Positions 24,399-33,636 of a stretch of 64,000 nucleotides of DNA are shown here, in pieces. The notes beneath the pieces are model-generated. The model did not search any database. It saw only the letters and a list, made by a program, of their open reading frames with translations, and was not told where the DNA came from. This DNA comes from UBA11986 sp031402435 (GTDB taxonomy: Bacteria; Bacteroidota; Ignavibacteria; UBA10030; UBA6906). The position numbers were made by a program, and so were the translations under genes. The stretch's first letter is position 1; the number at the start of each line of letters is the position of its first letter. Location of the stretch: contig JANNSJ010000008.1 in assembly GCA_031402435.1 (NCBI GenBank), positions 1-64,000 of the forward strand. Direction: 5' to 3'.

Positions 24399-25592
24399 AT
24401 GAGTTCATCTACAGAGACAGCCGACCTTTCAGGGCTTCGCATTAGCCGGGATAAACAGGATTCGGAGAACAATAAGAACCCCAAAGTGAAGATCATTGTC
24501 GGGGCTGTTATCGTTCTTTTGCTTGGAACCGGTTACGTTTTGTTCCGGGGAAGTTTTGCGGCAACACCGGAAATCGAAGTAGCAACTGTGTCCCTCACGT
24601 TTCCTTCGCAGGCAAACGCTGTGTTGACGGCAAGCGGTTATGTCGTGGCCCAGCAAAAAGCAGCGGTCGCATCCAAGGGCACCGGACGCTTGGAATACCT
24701 TGGAGTTCAAGAAGGTGACAAAGTAAAGAAAGGCCAGTTGATAGGCCGCCTGGAAGATCAGGATGTTATGGCCGCGCTTGCACGAGCAACTGCCGACCTC
24801 CATCTCGCGAAGGCTGATTCAGAAGATGCTCACCGGACATTTGAACGACAAAGATCTCTCTTCTCATCCGGACTGACATCAAAGGCAGAGCTTGAAGGCA
24901 CCGAAGCGCGCTTCAAGAGAGTCCTTGCCTCGATCATGTCTGCACAAGCCGCCGTCAGATCAGCGGAAGTGTCGGTTGAGAACACGCGCATTCGCGCACC
25001 GTTTGATGGAACGGTTCTGACGAAGGATGCCGACGTTGGAGAAGTTGTGTCTTCATTCGGCGCATCATCCAACTCACGGGGCGCAGTGGTAACAATGGCC
25101 GATATGTCGTCACTCGAAGTTGAAGCCGACGTATCCGAATCAAATATTACCCGCGTGAAGATCGGGCAACCGGTGGAAATTGTTCTGGATGCATATCCCG
25201 AAGTGCGCTATCAAGGTTACGTTGGCAAGATCGTACCCACCGCAGACAGGGCGAAAGCAACCGTGCTGACGAAAGTCCGATTCATGGAACGAGACGAGCG
25301 TGTGCTTCCTGAAATGAGCGCCAAGGTGACGTTCCTCTCAAAGGAATTGGACAAGGCAACAGCACAAGCGCCTCCCAAACTCACATTGCCTTCATCCGCA
25401 ATCGTCAACCGGAATGGAGCCAACGTTGTGTTGTTAGTGCGTGAAGGCGTTGTAACCGAAACACCTGTGAAGACGGGTGACCAAATTGGAGCGAGGATTG
25501 AGATACGAGAAGGCGTGATGCAAGGCGACCAGGTCGTTGCTCGTCCCGACCCTACACTTACTTCCGGCTCAAAGATCAAAGTAAAACCCTGA
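24399..25592 (+). CDS. Periplasmic adaptor (HlyD/MacA-like) of an ABC exporter
   Basis: A 397-residue membrane-fusion protein. One transmembrane helix (residues about 30-49, VKIIVGAVIVLLLGTGYVLF) anchors it. The lipoyl/barrel-sandwich halves (SGYVVAQQKAAVASKGTGRLEYL and FDGTVLTKDADVGEVV) flank an alpha-hairpin rich in Ala/Glu, and a beta-barrel domain ends the chain. It opens a four-gene set with an ATPase and two FtsX-type permeases, so it most likely bridges this ABC pump to an outer-membrane channel. The window's TolC gene is elsewhere and under another promoter. Confidence 0.9.
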   Translation: MSSSTETADLSGLRISRDKQDSENNKNPKVKIIVGAVIVLLLGTGYVLFRGSFAATPEIEVATVSLTFPSQANAVLTASGYVVAQQKAAVASKGTGRLEYLGVQEGDKVKKGQLIGRLEDQDVMAALARATADLHLAKADSEDAHRTFERQRSLFSSGLTSKAELEGTEARFKRVLASIMSAQAAVRSAEVSVENTRIRAPFDGTVLTKDADVGEVVSSFGASSNSRGAVVTMADMSSLEVEADVSESNITRVKIGQPVEIVLDAYPEVRYQGYVGKIVPTADRAKATVLTKVRFMERDERVLPEMSAKVTFLSKELDKATAQAPPKLTLPSSAIVNRNGANVVLLVREGVVTETPVKTGDQIGARIEIREGVMQGDQVVARPDPTLTSGSKIKVKP

Positions 25593-25646
25593 TACATGAA
25601 TACACTTGTTCAACCATCCACACTTGTTACTCCACGGGAGAACCAG

Positions 25647-26333
25647 ATGTCCGAACCAAACAATCAACTCATACACGTCAAGAACGTCACGAAGAAGTAT
25701 TTCCGGGACCGACTTGAGATTCCTGTCCTGACGAACATCTCGCTGTCGGTGCCTGAGGGAGAGTTCCTCGCTCTGATGGGCCCGTCGGGATCAGGAAAGA
25801 CAACACTTCTGAACCTCATTGCCGGGATTGATCGTCCGACAGGCGGCCAGATCATCGTCAACGGTCAGGATATCTCATCGCTCAATGAGAAAGCGATGGC
25901 AAAGTGGCGGGCACAGCACGTCGGGTTTATCTTCCAGTTCTATAATCTTCTGCCGGTGTTGACTGCGTTTGAGAATGTGGAACTTCCTCTCCTCCTGACC
26001 AATCTCTCCAAGCAGGAACGGAAGAAGCAAGTCGAGCTTGCGCTCACACTTGTTGGGCTTGGTGATCGGATGCGACACTACCCCAAACAACTCTCAGGCG
26101 GACAAGAACAGCGGGTTGCAATCGCACGAGCCATCGTCACAGACCCGACGATCCTGGTTGCTGACGAGCCAACAGGAGATCTCGACAAGAACTCGGCTGC
26201 AGAAATCATGACGCTGCTGGACAGGCTGAACAAGGAGTTCAAGAAGACGATCATCATGGTTACACATGATCCGCGTGCAGCGGAGAAGGCAAAGAAGGTT
26301 ATGCACCTCGACAAGGGCGAACTCACGAATTAG
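25647..26333 (+). CDS. ABC transporter ATPase (MacB/LolD type)
   Basis: A 228-residue ATP-binding subunit. Walker A is GPSGSGKTTLL, the signature is LSGGQEQRVAIARA and Walker B is ILVADEPTGDLD; the H-loop is VTHDPR. These match the MacB/LolD (3.A.1.122/125) branch that powers FtsX-fold permeases. An ATG at 25596 is in frame, but 25647 has the better ribosome-binding site (GGGAGA) and family length. It follows the adaptor gene and precedes two permease genes. Confidence 0.93.
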   Translation: MSEPNNQLIHVKNVTKKYFRDRLEIPVLTNISLSVPEGEFLALMGPSGSGKTTLLNLIAGIDRPTGGQIIVNGQDISSLNEKAMAKWRAQHVGFIFQFYNLLPVLTAFENVELPLLLTNLSKQERKKQVELALTLVGLGDRMRHYPKQLSGGQEQRVAIARAIVTDPTILVADEPTGDLDKNSAAEIMTLLDRLNKEFKKTIIMVTHDPRAAEKAKKVMHLDKGELTN

Positions 26334-26366
26334 ATTCCAAGTCCAAGCCTCCTAAGGGTTACCTCT

Positions 26367-27527
26367 ATGAGAATTCTGAAACTCATCATCCGAAACGTGC
26401 TACGCCACAAACTACGCAGCACACTGACCATCATTGGGATTGCAATCGCCGTGATGTTCTTCGGCATCCTCAGAACAGTCGTTGATGCATGGCATGCCGG
26501 TGTGGAAGCTTCAGCTGTGAACCGGTTGATTACACGCCATGCCGTATCGTTCATCTTCCCCCTTCCGTATTCATACCGTGAGCAGATTGCGCGGGTTCCC
26601 GGCGTATCCCGCGTGACGTTTGCCAATTGGTTTCAGGGGATTTACATCGACCAGAGCCAGTTCTTTGCGCGCATGGCGATCGAGGCGGATACCTACTTCG
26701 ACGCATATCCTGAGTTCATCGTCGACAAGGATCAACTGGAAGCATTCAAGAGGGAGCGTAACGCCTGCGTTATCGGGCAGAAGATCGCTGACCAATACAA
26801 GCTCAAGATTGGCGACGTCATGCCGATCGAGGGGGATATTTATCCCGGCAGATACGAGTTTGTTGTGCGGGCGATTTACAAACCAAGGGATGAGAAAACG
26901 GACGCAACGCAGATGCTCTTCCATTGGACGTACCTTGATGAACGACTGAAGCAGGACCAGCCCACCAGGGCCGGCAATGTGGGATGGTACGTCATGACAA
27001 TCAGTGATCCTGCCAAGGCTCCGCAAATCTCCCAAACCATCGATGAGATGTTCAAGAACTCGCGGGCGGAAACAAAATCGGAGACTGAAGCCGCCTTCCA
27101 GCAGAGCTTCGTTTCCATGTCCGGCGCAATTCTCACAGCAATGAATTTTATCGCGTTCGTGATCATAGGTGTCATCCTGCTCGTCCTTGGCAATACCATG
27201 GTGATGACCGCCCGCGAACGCATTCGTGAATACGCGGTCCTGAAAACGCTCGGCTTTACGAAGCAGCACCTGATCGGTCTGATTGCAGGCGAATCGCTTG
27301 CCATTTCGATTTTGGGCGGGATTCTCGGCTTGTTCCTGATGTTCCCAATGGTCGAGGGAATCGGGGCAAATATCCCACAAGGGATGTTTCCCATCTTTGA
27401 TGTTACGCGAACGACATTGATCCTCGCAGGCTCGTCTGCGATTGTTGTGGGTATCGTTGCCTCGCTGTTCCCGATCTGGCGCGCCACGTCGATGAAGATT
27501 GTCGACGGCTTGCGGCAAATCGGCTAG
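26367..27527 (+). CDS. ABC transporter permease (FtsX/MacB fold), first of two
   Basis: A 386-residue permease. A transmembrane helix near residues 18-40 (STLTIIGIAIAVMFFGIL) is followed by a ~200-residue periplasmic domain and three C-terminal helices (FIAFVIIGVILLVLGNTM, AGESLAISILGGILGLFLMF, TTLILAGSSAIVVGIVASLF). The ARERIREYAVLKTLGFTK coupling segment is typical of FtsX-domain permeases. It lacks its own ATPase domain and probably pairs with the following permease. Confidence 0.9.
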   Translation: MRILKLIIRNVLRHKLRSTLTIIGIAIAVMFFGILRTVVDAWHAGVEASAVNRLITRHAVSFIFPLPYSYREQIARVPGVSRVTFANWFQGIYIDQSQFFARMAIEADTYFDAYPEFIVDKDQLEAFKRERNACVIGQKIADQYKLKIGDVMPIEGDIYPGRYEFVVRAIYKPRDEKTDATQMLFHWTYLDERLKQDQPTRAGNVGWYVMTISDPAKAPQISQTIDEMFKNSRAETKSETEAAFQQSFVSMSGAILTAMNFIAFVIIGVILLVLGNTMVMTARERIREYAVLKTLGFTKQHLIGLIAGESLAISILGGILGLFLMFPMVEGIGANIPQGMFPIFDVTRTTLILAGSSAIVVGIVASLFPIWRATSMKIVDGLRQIG

Positions 27528-27650
27528 GAGCGAGTCGAAACATCTCATCCACGAATGACTCGAAAAAACAAGAACCTGAAAAGAAGAACATAGGACATTT
27601 CCCTTCGTGCTGCTTAGTGTTCTTCGTGGACAATAAAAGGAAAGAATCGC

Positions 27651-28823
27651 ATGAGAATACCTTTCATCTACAGTATCCGTAATCTTTTCACACGCAAGCT
27701 GACTGCGTCCCTGACGATACTCGGCGTTGCCCTGGTGGTGTTCGTGTTCGCTGCGGTTCTGATGCTTGCATATGGCGTCGAGAAAACGCTTGTCGCTACC
27801 GGTTCAGACGATAACGTCATCATGTTACGCAAGGGCTCAGACACGGAACTCGTCAGCGGCATCGACAGAGACCTGATGAACACCATCATGGCTCTTCCTG
27901 CGATTGCGACCGGACCGGACGGAAAACCCCTCGCCTCATCGGAGGTGGTCACCATTATCAACCTGCAGAAAATCGCCAACAACGACATGGGGAACATTAC
28001 TGTGCGCGGGGTTGCGCCCGAAGCGTTTGTACTACGACCGGTAGTAACGCTGACAAGCGGACGTATGTTTACCCAGGGTTCAAGGGAACTGATTGCAGGC
28101 GCAAACATCAACAAGCGCTTCCAGGGTGCGCAAATTGGCCAGACCATCAAGTTTAGCGGCGACCTGTGGACGATCGTGGGTGTGTTTGATGCAAACGGAA
28201 CCGGGTTTGATTCAGAAGTGTGGGGAGATGTTGACCAGCTTTTGGGAGCGCTGAACAGGCGTGGAGCGTTCTCTGCCGTTACATTGAAGTTGAAGGATAA
28301 GAATGAGTTTGAAGCGTTAAAAAAGACCATGGAGTCGGACAACCGACTGCAGACAATCAAAGTAGAACGTGAAAAAGAGTATTACGAGCGCCAATCAAAG
28401 TTTATGGCGATTTTCATCAGAGTGCTTGGACTGGTGATTACCATTGGGTTCAGTGTCGGTGCCATCATTGGCGCGATGATTACAATGTACGCCGCTGTCG
28501 CCAACCGCACAGTCGAAATTGGTACTCTACGGGCACTGGGCTTCCAACGATCCAGTATCCTCATTACATTTCTGCTTGAATCGATCTTTCTTTCCCTTGT
28601 TGGCGGGCTTGCCGGATTGCTCATCGCATCCGGCCTTCAGTTCTTCACCATCTCAACGGTGAATTTTGGAACATTCGCAGAGCTGGCTTTCAGCTTCACA
28701 CTCTCGTCGAAAATTGTTATTTACTCTCTCGTTTTCGCTGTAGCTATGGGAGTGATAGGCGGATTCCTCCCGGCTGCACGTGCTTCGCGTTTGAGCATTC
28801 TCGATGCGTTGCGTGCATCGTAG
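27651..28823 (+). CDS. ABC transporter permease (FtsX/MacB fold), second of two
   Basis: A 390-residue permease with the same four-helix layout: an N-terminal helix (LTASLTILGVALVVFVFAAVLML), a large periplasmic domain and three C-terminal helices. The VANRTVEIGTLRALGFQRSSI coupling segment is present. It differs from the preceding permease throughout, so the pump is probably a heterodimer driven by one kind of ATPase. A 123-base gap before it contains a short TTCGTG/TTAGTG-rich stretch but no clear promoter. A strong terminator follows. Confidence 0.9.
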   Translation: MRIPFIYSIRNLFTRKLTASLTILGVALVVFVFAAVLMLAYGVEKTLVATGSDDNVIMLRKGSDTELVSGIDRDLMNTIMALPAIATGPDGKPLASSEVVTIINLQKIANNDMGNITVRGVAPEAFVLRPVVTLTSGRMFTQGSRELIAGANINKRFQGAQIGQTIKFSGDLWTIVGVFDANGTGFDSEVWGDVDQLLGALNRRGAFSAVTLKLKDKNEFEALKKTMESDNRLQTIKVEREKEYYERQSKFMAIFIRVLGLVITIGFSVGAIIGAMITMYAAVANRTVEIGTLRALGFQRSSILITFLLESIFLSLVGGLAGLLIASGLQFFTISTVNFGTFAELAFSFTLSSKIVIYSLVFAVAMGVIGGFLPAARASRLSILDALRAS

Positions 28824-28857
28824 CGCGAATCAGCGATACCTTGACTCAACGAAACAC

Positions 28858-28884
28858 AAAAGCCGACAAAGGGTCGGCTTTTTC
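28858..28884. terminator. Bidirectional intrinsic terminator
   Basis: Ten-base arms AAAAGCCGAC and GTCGGCTTTT around AAAGG, with a T-run on the plus strand and an A-run before the stem that gives a T-run on the minus strand. It sits between the convergent exporter and heme operons and can serve both. Confidence 0.85.
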
Positions 28885-28904
28885 TTTGACGCCAGCTGAG
28901 TATT

Positions 28905-30197
28905 TCAAGCCCAAGCGTGTTTTAGTGCTTCCCTGTTTGCCTCCACTGTTCTCTCAATATCATCCGGCGTATGCGCGATAGAGACAAACCCCGCCTCGAA
29001 CTGCGAGGGCGCAAGATAAATTCCCAACTCCAGCATCTTCCGGAAGTACGTCCCGAACCGCTTTGTGTCGGATGCAGCCGCCGTTTGGTAATCCACAACG
29101 GTCTTGTCCGTCAAGAACAGCGTGGACATTGAGCCAACACGGTTTTGCGTGAGTGGAAGTCCAAGCTCTGTGATGTTCTGTGCAATGCCATCTGCAAGCC
29201 GGGCGGAGAGTTGCTCGAGCTTCTGATAGAACGACGCATCGCTCTTGAGAATGGAAAGTGTTTCGTACCCGGCAGTCATTGCCAACGGATTGCCGGAGAG
29301 TGTCCCGGCCTGATACATCGGTCCGCTCGGCGCCACGAGTTCCATGATTTCCTTCTTCCCTCCATACGCACCAACAGGCAATCCTCCACCGATGATTTTC
29401 CCAAGTGTGGTAAGGTCGGGCGTAATGCCATAGAGTTGTTGTGCACCTCCTAAAGCAACACGGAAACCTGTCATCACTTCGTCAAAGATCAACACGATCC
29501 CGTTCTGCGTGCAAAGCTGACGAAGTTCTTCGAGAAACCCCTTCACCGGAGGAACGCACCCCATGTTTCCCACCACAGGTTCGACGATGATTGCTGAAAT
29601 CTGATCCGGGCTCTGATCGATCAATGCTCTGACTGAGTCAAGATTATTGTACTGCGCATTAAGCGTACACGATGCAACTCCTGAAGGAACACCCGGACTA
29701 TCCGGTACGCCTAGCGTCATGGCACCGGAGCCGGCTTTGACGAGAAACGAATCACCATGTCCGTGATAGCATCCTTCGAACTTGATGATCTTCTCCCGCT
29801 TCGTATAGGCACGCACAAGACGAATCGCACTCATCGTCGCCTCGGTGCCGGAGTTCACCATCCTCACCATCTCAATGGAAGGCATGATGGAGCAGATCAG
29901 CTCTGCCATCTTCACTTCAAGCTCGGTGGGAGCGCCGAAGCTTGTGCCTGATTCGGCTACACGTTTAAGGGCTTCGATCACACGGGGGTGCGCGTGACCG
30001 AGAATCATCGGTCCCCACGAGCCGACATAGTCGATGAATTCATTCCCATCAACGTCCCATATCTTCGAGCCTGCCGCTTTCTTAATGAAGATGGGATTGC
30101 GACCAACGGATTTGAATGCACGGACGGGCGAGTTAACGCCGCCGGGGATTCTCTCTCTGGCGGATGCGAAGAGTTTATCAGAATTAGTCGTGTTCAC
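28905..30197 (-). CDS. hemL: Glutamate-1-semialdehyde 2,1-aminomutase
   Basis: PLP enzyme converting glutamate-1-semialdehyde to 5-aminolevulinate, the second step of the C5 heme pathway. The 430-residue length, the start (ARERIPGGVNSPVRAFKSVG), the GCYHGHGDSFLVKAGSG block and the PLP-lysine region (DLTTLGKIIGGGLPVGAYGG) are diagnostic. It is the last gene of the heme operon, 39 bases after hemB, and is followed by a terminator. Confidence 0.98.
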   Translation of the reverse strand: MNTTNSDKLFASARERIPGGVNSPVRAFKSVGRNPIFIKKAAGSKIWDVDGNEFIDYVGSWGPMILGHAHPRVIEALKRVAESGTSFGAPTELEVKMAELICSIMPSIEMVRMVNSGTEATMSAIRLVRAYTKREKIIKFEGCYHGHGDSFLVKAGSGAMTLGVPDSPGVPSGVASCTLNAQYNNLDSVRALIDQSPDQISAIIVEPVVGNMGCVPPVKGFLEELRQLCTQNGIVLIFDEVMTGFRVALGGAQQLYGITPDLTTLGKIIGGGLPVGAYGGKKEIMELVAPSGPMYQAGTLSGNPLAMTAGYETLSILKSDASFYQKLEQLSARLADGIAQNITELGLPLTQNRVGSMSTLFLTDKTVVDYQTAAASDTKRFGTYFRKMLELGIYLAPSQFEAGFVSIAHTPDDIERTVEANREALKHAWA

Positions 30198-30236
30198 GAC
30201 TTGGATGTTTTTGTGTTTGGGTTACCATGGTTTAGC

Positions 30237-31241
30237 TCAACGCTGCCGGTCGATGTATTGGGACGCTTCTTTTGCAAAGTACGTGAGGATCATATCCGCT
30301 CCAGCGCGCTTGATGCCCGTGAGCATCTCCATCATCACACGCTCACCGTCAATCCAGCCGTTCTTTGCAGCAGCCTTCACCATCGAATACTCGCCACTCA
30401 CATTGTAAGCCGCTGTCGGCATTCCGAACTGTTGCTTCACTCTGTAGAGAACATCAAGGTAGGGCATGGCAGGCTTCACCATCACGATGTCTGCACCTTC
30501 CTGAATATCTTGAGCAACCTCTCGCATCGCCTCATTAACATTGGCAGGGTCCATCTGGTGCGAGCGACGGTCGCCGAACTTCGGTGTGCTCTCTGCCGCC
30601 TCACGGAAGGGCCCGTAGAATCCGGAAGCATATTTTGCAGCGTAGGACATGATGGGAATGTTCAGGAAACCGTTCTCGTCAAGAATGCTCCGTATTGCTC
30701 TTACCCTTCCATCAAACATGTCAGAAGGAGCGATGACATCGGCACCAGCCTGGGCGTGCGTGAGAGCTTCACGCGCCAGCAGCTCAATCGATTCATCGTT
30801 GACAATCTCATCTCCACGCACAATGCCGCAATGGCCGTGCGACGTGTATTCGCACAAGCATACGTCAGTGATGACAACGAGTTCAGGTACTTCCTTCTTG
30901 ATTGCGCGGACTGCCTGCTGCACGACACCAAGCTCATCATAGGCGCCAGATCCGACTTCATCCTTCTCCTCCGGAATACCGAAAAGAATCACGGCAGGAA
31001 TACCAAGCGTCTTCACCGCCACACATTCACGTACGATCTCATCTACGGACATCTGGTAGACATTGGCCATGGATGAGACTTCCTTCTTCACTTTTGCTCC
31101 GGGAACCACGAAGAGAGGATAGATAAAGTCGTTCTTCGAGAGTTCAGTCTCGCGTACCATTGACCGGAGAGCAGCCGTCATGCGAGTTCGTCGAAGTCGG
31201 GAGATGGGGAATGTGCCGACATTTGTTTCAATAACGCTCAT
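30237..31241 (-). CDS. hemB: Porphobilinogen synthase (delta-aminolevulinate dehydratase)
   Basis: Condenses two 5-aminolevulinate molecules to porphobilinogen. The cysteine-rich catalytic zinc site DVCLCEYTSHGHCG is present, so this is a zinc-dependent form. The Schiff-base lysine regions YAAKYASGFYGPFR and MVKPAMPYLD are intact. The length of 334 residues is typical. It begins 2 bases after the stop of hemY and lies upstream of hemL. Confidence 0.98.
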   Translation of the reverse strand: MSVIETNVGTFPISRLRRTRMTAALRSMVRETELSKNDFIYPLFVVPGAKVKKEVSSMANVYQMSVDEIVRECVAVKTLGIPAVILFGIPEEKDEVGSGAYDELGVVQQAVRAIKKEVPELVVITDVCLCEYTSHGHCGIVRGDEIVNDESIELLAREALTHAQAGADVIAPSDMFDGRVRAIRSILDENGFLNIPIMSYAAKYASGFYGPFREAAESTPKFGDRRSHQMDPANVNEAMREVAQDIQEGADIVMVKPAMPYLDVLYRVKQQFGMPTAAYNVSGEYSMVKAAAKNGWIDGERVMMEMLTGIKRAGADMILTYFAKEASQYIDRQR

Positions 31242-31243
31242 GG

Positions 31244-32659
31244 TTACACCTCATGCATTGTAGGTTGATGGGTAATGCTCTTCAAATATGACAAGAGATC
31301 CTCGGCAGTTCTTTCGCTGCTCATGACACAATCCCCTACGGAAATTCCTCCCCGGTAGTTGCTGCAGAAATACAATCCGGGATTCTCCTTCTCACAGTTC
31401 TCAATCTCTCCCAAGACGTTGTGATAACCAAGGTTGTATTGCGGGATGGCTTTGTTCCAACGATTGATGCGCGTGTAGACTGGTGAACCGTTAACATTCA
31501 TGATCGACGAAAGCTCTGACTGAACAACTGAAAGAACCTCTGCATCGTCGAGTTGCGTAAGCTCAGGCTGCCGGGCACCGCCGAGGAATGTCGTGAACGC
31601 AGCACATTCCGCTGAAGATCTGCCTTCAAAAAGAACCGATGACCAGATGGTGCCAAGGATCTTCCGCTTCTCAACAGCCGGAATCAGATAGCCAAATCCA
31701 TCCAACGGGATACCGACCTGAGACTTTTTGTAGCCAAGGAATACTTCCACCACGGGAGGGTAGTAAATGTTACTCAATGTCGAGGACAAACCGGGTGAAA
31801 ACGTCTTCACGAATTCGCTTGCAACGTATGCCGGCACGGACAGCACAACCGAAGCTGAGGTGATCGTGTGTGATACACCTTGTGAAGTGTACGAGATTGT
31901 GAATGAGTTTCCGTCACCATTGGAAGAATTACCGGGCTTGATGGATTCGATGCGACAGCAATACTGCACCGAGTCGCCGAGTTGCTTTGCAATCGCTTCG
32001 GGAAATGTTCCCATCCCCTTCACAAAGGAGAACATCTTCGCCCGATCCTTTGACTTCTCTGCCCGCGCTTTTCGCTCTTGCCGACCTTTGATCATACCTT
32101 TGATAAGGCCACCGTACTTCTCTTCAAGAGCGTAGAGCTTTGGAAAGGCGGATCGAACACTCAACTGTTCGGGATTGCCTGCATATACTCCAGCCACGAA
32201 CGGGTTAATGGCATAGTCAAGAAATTCCTTGCCCAACCGGCGCTCAACAAACCCGGCGATGGTTTCTTCTTTTTGTGCCTTCCCGATGAACGGTTCCTTC
32301 AACAGACGAAGCTTCCCTCCCACTGTCCACAACGATGAGCCCAGAAAAGCTCCGGCAGACATTGGCAATGCATGAAGCCTGCCATCTCTCAAGATGTATC
32401 TCTTGTTGGCAGCATCATTCGCATACCGGAGTTGTTCAACGATACCCAACTCATCAAAGAGGTGTTGAAAGAGGGGAGTCGTTTCGAGAGCACTATTTGG
32501 TCCACTTTCGATCAGCCAATCTCCGTCGGTCACGGTACGCATCGTGCCACCTGGGTGAGCATCCTTCTCCAATACCGTGACATTCACACCGGAGCGATGC
32601 AATCGCCATGCGACGGTCAACCCTGAAATGCCTGCCCCTATGACGACTACGTTGCCCAT
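31244..32659 (-). CDS. hemY: Protoporphyrinogen oxidase, FAD/oxygen-dependent (HemY type)
   Basis: Oxidises protoporphyrinogen IX to protoporphyrin IX. The N-terminal FAD dinucleotide-binding motif is GAGISGLTVAWRL, followed by EKDAHPGGTMRT; the C-terminus has the FAD-closing segment YRGGISVGDCV. The 471 residues match the HemY class, not the small flavodoxin-like HemG. Oxygen is the usual electron acceptor. Its start overlaps hemH by 13 bases. The gene is often labelled hemG in databases. Confidence 0.94.
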   Translation of the reverse strand: MGNVVVIGAGISGLTVAWRLHRSGVNVTVLEKDAHPGGTMRTVTDGDWLIESGPNSALETTPLFQHLFDELGIVEQLRYANDAANKRYILRDGRLHALPMSAGAFLGSSLWTVGGKLRLLKEPFIGKAQKEETIAGFVERRLGKEFLDYAINPFVAGVYAGNPEQLSVRSAFPKLYALEEKYGGLIKGMIKGRQERKARAEKSKDRAKMFSFVKGMGTFPEAIAKQLGDSVQYCCRIESIKPGNSSNGDGNSFTISYTSQGVSHTITSASVVLSVPAYVASEFVKTFSPGLSSTLSNIYYPPVVEVFLGYKKSQVGIPLDGFGYLIPAVEKRKILGTIWSSVLFEGRSSAECAAFTTFLGGARQPELTQLDDAEVLSVVQSELSSIMNVNGSPVYTRINRWNKAIPQYNLGYHNVLGEIENCEKENPGLYFCSNYRGGISVGDCVMSSERTAEDLLSYLKSITHQPTMHEV

Positions 32660-33636
32660 TGCTTCACTTTCGTTTGTACAATGTCTGCGAGCGCCCCGAT
32701 GAAATACGGGTTTGTGTTTAATCCGGGACTCATGTCGAAGTGTTTGATGCCAAGGTGCTTCGCTTCTTCCCTCGTCTCGATATTGATTTCCCAGAGCGTC
32801 TCGCTGTGATCCGACACGAACGCAATGGGGATGACAATCATGTGCGTGACGTTCTCCGCCGCCAGTTTCTCAACTGTATCATCGAGCGAAGGTTTGATCC
32901 ATTGTTCCGGCCCGACCTTGCTCTGATAGCAGAGGTGATGCGCGAGCCCAAAGTTCCCCTCTTTCACAACAGCATTGTACGTGCGGATGATCTGCGATTG
33001 GTAGGGGTCTCCCGCCTTCACCAGCTTCATCGGTGTGCCGTGTGCGCTGAAGACAAGATTGACCTTTGACCTCTCAGCAGCCTTTACGCGCTTCAATGCA
33101 ATATTGATGTTGCGGACGAGCGCCTTGATATACAACGGATGTTCACAGTACTCCTCGACAACATCAATGCTCAAGCCGTTCACTCCTTGCTGGTGGACAA
33201 TCCTCTTCCACTCATTCACGCTTGATCCTGTTGTGGTCTTTGAGAAGTGCGGATACAACGGCAACAGCAATACCCTTTCCACACCCGACCGACGCATCTC
33301 TTCGATAGCAATATCCGTCATCGGATTCCAGTAGCGCATCGCTATTGCTATTTTGCAATTGACTTTGCCTTGCAGAGCTTTTTCGAGAGCCTTCGCTTGT
33401 CGTGTCGTAAGATTCAGAATTGGAGATTTGCTGCCGATCCGCTTGTAGAATTCCCGGACCTTTGGCGCCCGACTACGGGAAATGTACCTTGCGAGAGGCT
33501 TGCGGAACAGGAATGCCAATGGCAAATCAATAATGTCCGGATCGCAGAACAAGTTGTAAAGAAACGGTTCAACACTTTCAAGCGAATCAGGTCCGCCGAG
33601 CTGAAGCAACACGATGCCGATGGGTTTGTCGTTCAT
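32647..33636 (-). CDS. hemH: Ferrochelatase
   Basis: Inserts Fe2+ into protoporphyrin IX to give protoheme. Family signatures are GIVLLQLGGPDS at the N-terminus, the LPLYPHFSKTTTGSS block, the catalytic histidine in VFSAHGTPMKLVKAGDPY and the C-terminal FVSDHSETLWEI. The frame extends 4 codons upstream, but the ATG at 33636 overlaps the hemF stop (ATGA). With hemY next to it, the protoporphyrin-dependent ending is complete. Confidence 0.97.
   Translation of the reverse strand: MNDKPIGIVLLQLGGPDSLESVEPFLYNLFCDPDIIDLPLAFLFRKPLARYISRSRAPKVREFYKRIGSKSPILNLTTRQAKALEKALQGKVNCKIAIAMRYWNPMTDIAIEEMRRSGVERVLLLPLYPHFSKTTTGSSVNEWKRIVHQQGVNGLSIDVVEEYCEHPLYIKALVRNINIALKRVKAAERSKVNLVFSAHGTPMKLVKAGDPYQSQIIRTYNAVVKEGNFGLAHHLCYQSKVGPEQWIKPSLDDTVEKLAAENVTHMIVIPIAFVSDHSETLWEINIETREEAKHLGIKHFDMSPGLNTNPYFIGALADIVQTKVKQWAT

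Noticed and set aside
26571..27548. Minus-strand ORF of 325 codons opposite the first ABC permease
   Set aside because: Antisense shadow. The translation is rich in Arg/His/Asp with no domain, whereas the plus strand has a complete FtsX permease.
27528..27650. TTCGTG/TTAGTG-rich stretch between the two ABC permease genes
   Set aside because: It looks like a short degenerate repeat, but units are too few and too unequal to call from this window.
29988..31076. Long plus-strand ORF opposite hemL and hemB
   Set aside because: The minus-strand frames are clear heme enzymes. The plus-strand product is a Cys/His/Arg-rich mirror.
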